In this document: positions 62,499 to 64,000 of the stretch, one piece after another
How the letters are laid out: each line of letters opens with the position of its first letter
Numbering within the stretch: the stretch's first letter is position 1
Assembly: GCA_004212735.1 (NCBI GenBank)
Contig: SHBD01000001.1
Span: 186,001 to 250,000 of the forward strand
DNA length: 64,000 nt
DNA from: SAR116 cluster bacterium
Lineage (GTDB): Bacteria > Pseudomonadota > Alphaproteobacteria > Puniceispirillales > Puniceispirillaceae
Direction: 5' to 3'
Translations under genes and position numbers: made by a program
Notes under the pieces: model-generated
What the model was told of the DNA's origin: nothing
The model's database searches: none
Seen by the model: the letters and a program-made list of their open reading frames with translations, nothing else

Positions 62499-63463
62499 CT
62501 GGCCGGCTGCCAGCGGGCGAAATTGGCCTGCGAGATGATCCGTGGGTTGGCCTGCGCCTCGGCAACGGCGAGTTCCCCCGATGTCACCTGTCCCCCCGTC
62601 ATCACCTCGCGCATTGCGTAATGCGCTGCCTGCGATGAGGCGCGGATCGCATAGATTGTCAGCAGCATGAACAAGGGCGTGTCTGATAGCAGATCACGGC
62701 AAGCCGATAGCAACGGCACCAGATCCTGTTCGACCCGCCAAATCTCGCCTTTTGGGCCGCGCCCATATTTTGGCGGGTCCATGATAATGCCATCATAGCA
62801 CCGCCCACGCCGTAACTCGCGCTCGACAAACCGCATTGCATCATCGGTGATAAACCTGATCGGTGCGTCCTGAAGCCCGGCCGCATCGCGGTTTTCAAAG
62901 GCATGCGTGATCGCTTTTTTGCTGGCATCAACATGTGTCACCTCGGCACCGGCTTCGGCGGCGTGCAGGCTGGCAATGCCGGAATAGGCAAACAAATTGA
63001 GGATGCGGGGCCGGCTGTCCGGTGATCCGGCCGTGGTGGCAGCCCGGATTTTTGCCGCGCACCAGTCCCAGTGACACGCCTGTTCGGGGAAAAAGCCAAG
63101 ATGGCGAAAGGGCGTTGGTCGGGCGCGAAAGCGCAGCGATTGATAGCCGATCTCCCAATCAGCAGGCAGGCCGTTGCGTAGTTTCCAACCGCCGCCCTTA
63201 CTGTCATTACCGTCATTACCATCATCACCATCTTCGCCATCACGGCGGCTTGTCTGCGATGCGATGAAGGTGCCATCAGCCTGCCAGTGATTGGCGTCAA
63301 GCCGTGGTTTCCACATTGCCTGTGGTTCTGGCCGCACAAAACAATAGGGTCCGAAACGCTCCAGCTTCAGCAGATTGCCACTGTCTAGCAGGGCATAATC
63401 ATCCCACTGGTCGGCGATCAGAATCTCAATTGTTGCTTTATCATCATTCATGGCGCGGATCAT
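62495..63463 (-). CDS. Class I SAM-dependent rRNA methyltransferase (RlmI/RlmK-like)
   Basis: A 322-residue Rossmann-fold methyltransferase with the SAM motif 'ILNLFAYSGIASLHAAEAGA' (near 153-172) and catalytic motif 'GIIMDPPKYGRGP' near 228, as in 23S rRNA cytosine-5 methyltransferase RlmI and the RlmK part of RlmKL. An internal low-complexity insert 'DGEDGDDGNDGNDSKGGG' at about 75-92 looks like slippage growth of a GAC/GAT-type repeat. ATG 63451 (MNDDKATI) is an alternative start. Target base uncertain. Confidence 0.82.
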   Translation of the reverse strand: MIRAMNDDKATIEILIADQWDDYALLDSGNLLKLERFGPYCFVRPEPQAMWKPRLDANHWQADGTFIASQTSRRDGEDGDDGNDGNDSKGGGWKLRNGLPADWEIGYQSLRFRARPTPFRHLGFFPEQACHWDWCAAKIRAATTAGSPDSRPRILNLFAYSGIASLHAAEAGAEVTHVDASKKAITHAFENRDAAGLQDAPIRFITDDAMRFVERELRRGRCYDGIIMDPPKYGRGPKGEIWRVEQDLVPLLSACRDLLSDTPLFMLLTIYAIRASSQAAHYAMREVMTGGQVTSGELAVAEAQANPRIISQANFARWQPAS

Positions 63464-63540
63464 GCCGGTCTCAATGCGTTATGGCAAGTCCCGGCACTGA
63501 CCAGATTTCAGCATGTCCAAAATCAAAATATTTGTAAAAA

Positions 63541-63580
63541 TTTTGCTATATTCCAGATTAAGGGGATGAATTTAGCAAAA
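63541..63580. promoter_or_regulatory. Inverted repeat TTTTGCTA / TAGCAAAA upstream of the Lrp-type gene
   Basis: Perfect 8-base arms at 63541-63548 and 63573-63580, centres 32 bp (about three turns) apart. A direct repeat AAATATTTG at 63526-63534 and 63608-63616 flanks it. Candidate site for autoregulation by the Lrp-type protein, which usually binds AT-rich dyads. Confidence 0.4.
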
Positions 63581-63670
63581 ATCACGACTAATATCTTATA
63601 CAAACAGAAATATTTGGTGTTTCCTCCCACTCCCAGAATGAGGGCGCATCATTATTGGAGGCAGGTCTCG

Positions 63671-64000
63671 ATGGACAGAATTGATCGTCAAATTCTCCAG
63701 CATCTTCAGGAAAATGCGGCCCAGCCGGTCGCAGATATTGCCCGCAAGGTTGGCTTGTCTGTCACGCCGTGCTGGCGGCGCATTCAGCGGCTGGAGGAAT
63801 CAGGCATCATCCGCCAGCGCGTGGCTCTGCTCGATGCCCAGAAACTCGGTGTTGGCATGTCGGTCTTTGTTGCGGTCCGCACGGACCAGCACAATGCCGA
63901 TTGGCTCAGCCAGTTTGCCGCGATGGTCTCGGCGATGCCCGAAGTTGTCGAATTTTACCGGATGAGCGGTGAGGTGGATTACATGCTGCGCGTTGTGGTC
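63671..64000 (+). CDS. Lrp/AsnC-family transcriptional regulator, C-terminus cut by window edge
   Basis: The first 110 residues of an Lrp/AsnC regulator. The helix-turn-helix is 'VADIARKVGLSVTPCWRRIQ' at about 20-39, starting after 'MDRIDRQILQHLQENA'; the RAM ligand domain begins with 'LGVGMSVFVAVRTDQHNADW' and reads 'GEVDYMLRVVV' at the edge. The ATG at 63671 follows 'ggaggcaggtctcg'. Such regulators usually respond to amino acids and control a nearby transporter or catabolic gene, which lies beyond the window. Confidence 0.93.
   Translation, partial: MDRIDRQILQHLQENAAQPVADIARKVGLSVTPCWRRIQRLEESGIIRQRVALLDAQKLGVGMSVFVAVRTDQHNADWLSQFAAMVSAMPEVVEFYRMSGEVDYMLRVVV

Noticed and set aside
1-64000. 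tRNA, rRNA, IS elements, prophage or CRISPR arrays
   Set aside because: No cloverleaf with TTCRA-type arm, rRNA core, transposase, paired terminal repeats or regular spacer array was found by eye in any gap.

Overview
This window comes from a marine alphaproteobacterium, most plausibly of the SAR116 (Puniceispirillum-like) type; the assignment is by gene content only. GapR (DUF2312), a DUF1244 protein and an IalB-family protein are alphaproteobacterial hallmarks. DddP with AcuI (DMSP cleavage) and a Tmm/Tdm/Tmo/Mgs/Mgd set (methylated amine use) are typical of marine surface lineages. No tRNA, rRNA, phage, IS element or CRISPR array was seen. The first gene (minus strand) and the last gene (plus strand) are cut by the window edges.

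Layout. 1-700: an edge-truncated SiaB-like gene and a rhodanese. 797-3185: acuI-dddP, a DMSP lyase with the acryloyl-CoA reductase that handles its product. 3224-9525: housekeeping and redox genes (hpt, a beta-hydroxyacid dehydrogenase, a succinate-semialdehyde-type dehydrogenase, a gamma-carbonic-anhydrase-like protein, Fe-type sodB, argG). 9930-37782: a long one-carbon/methylated-amine island. It holds fhs, tdm, amtB with a 56-aa membrane protein, a broken Amt fragment, a divergent mgdABCD (sarcosine-oxidase-like) operon, a dimethylglycine-dehydrogenase-type gene, a class I amidotransferase-like gene, a GntR regulator, then gmaS-mgsABC, two unknown genes, tmm, and a TMAO-type ABC transporter (tmoXVW). 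37779-49913: a tesA / ybbA-ybbP-like set, ialB-like, rlmN, a BAX-inhibitor-1 protein, fbp, fba, an epimerase-like SDR, an M23 peptidase and trxB. 49934-64000: an MFS carrier, a double cold-shock-domain protein, DUF1244-gapR-pyrF, mntR, a GT39 glycosyltransferase, mutA-mutB, sufE, a GlxA-like AraC regulator, two RNA methyltransferases and a truncated Lrp/AsnC regulator.

How it fits together. TMAO enters by TmoXVW or is made from TMA by Tmm. Tdm splits it to dimethylamine and formaldehyde. Methylamine is glutamylated by GmaS, moved to N-methylglutamate by MgsABC and oxidised back to glutamate by MgdABCD. One-carbon units pass through tetrahydrofolate to Fhs, and released ammonium can be handled by AmtB. 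The usual dimethylamine monooxygenase (dmmABC) is not in the window, leaving a gap that the dimethylglycine-dehydrogenase-type flavoprotein may or may not fill. DMSP cleavage feeds acryloyl-CoA to propionyl-CoA, and MutAB can carry that carbon to succinyl-CoA.

The least explained parts are two unrecognised proteins between mgsC and tmm, a small membrane protein behind amtB, an Amt remnant behind the amtB terminator, several strong inverted repeats in promoter regions, and short tandem repeats in or beside intergenic gaps.
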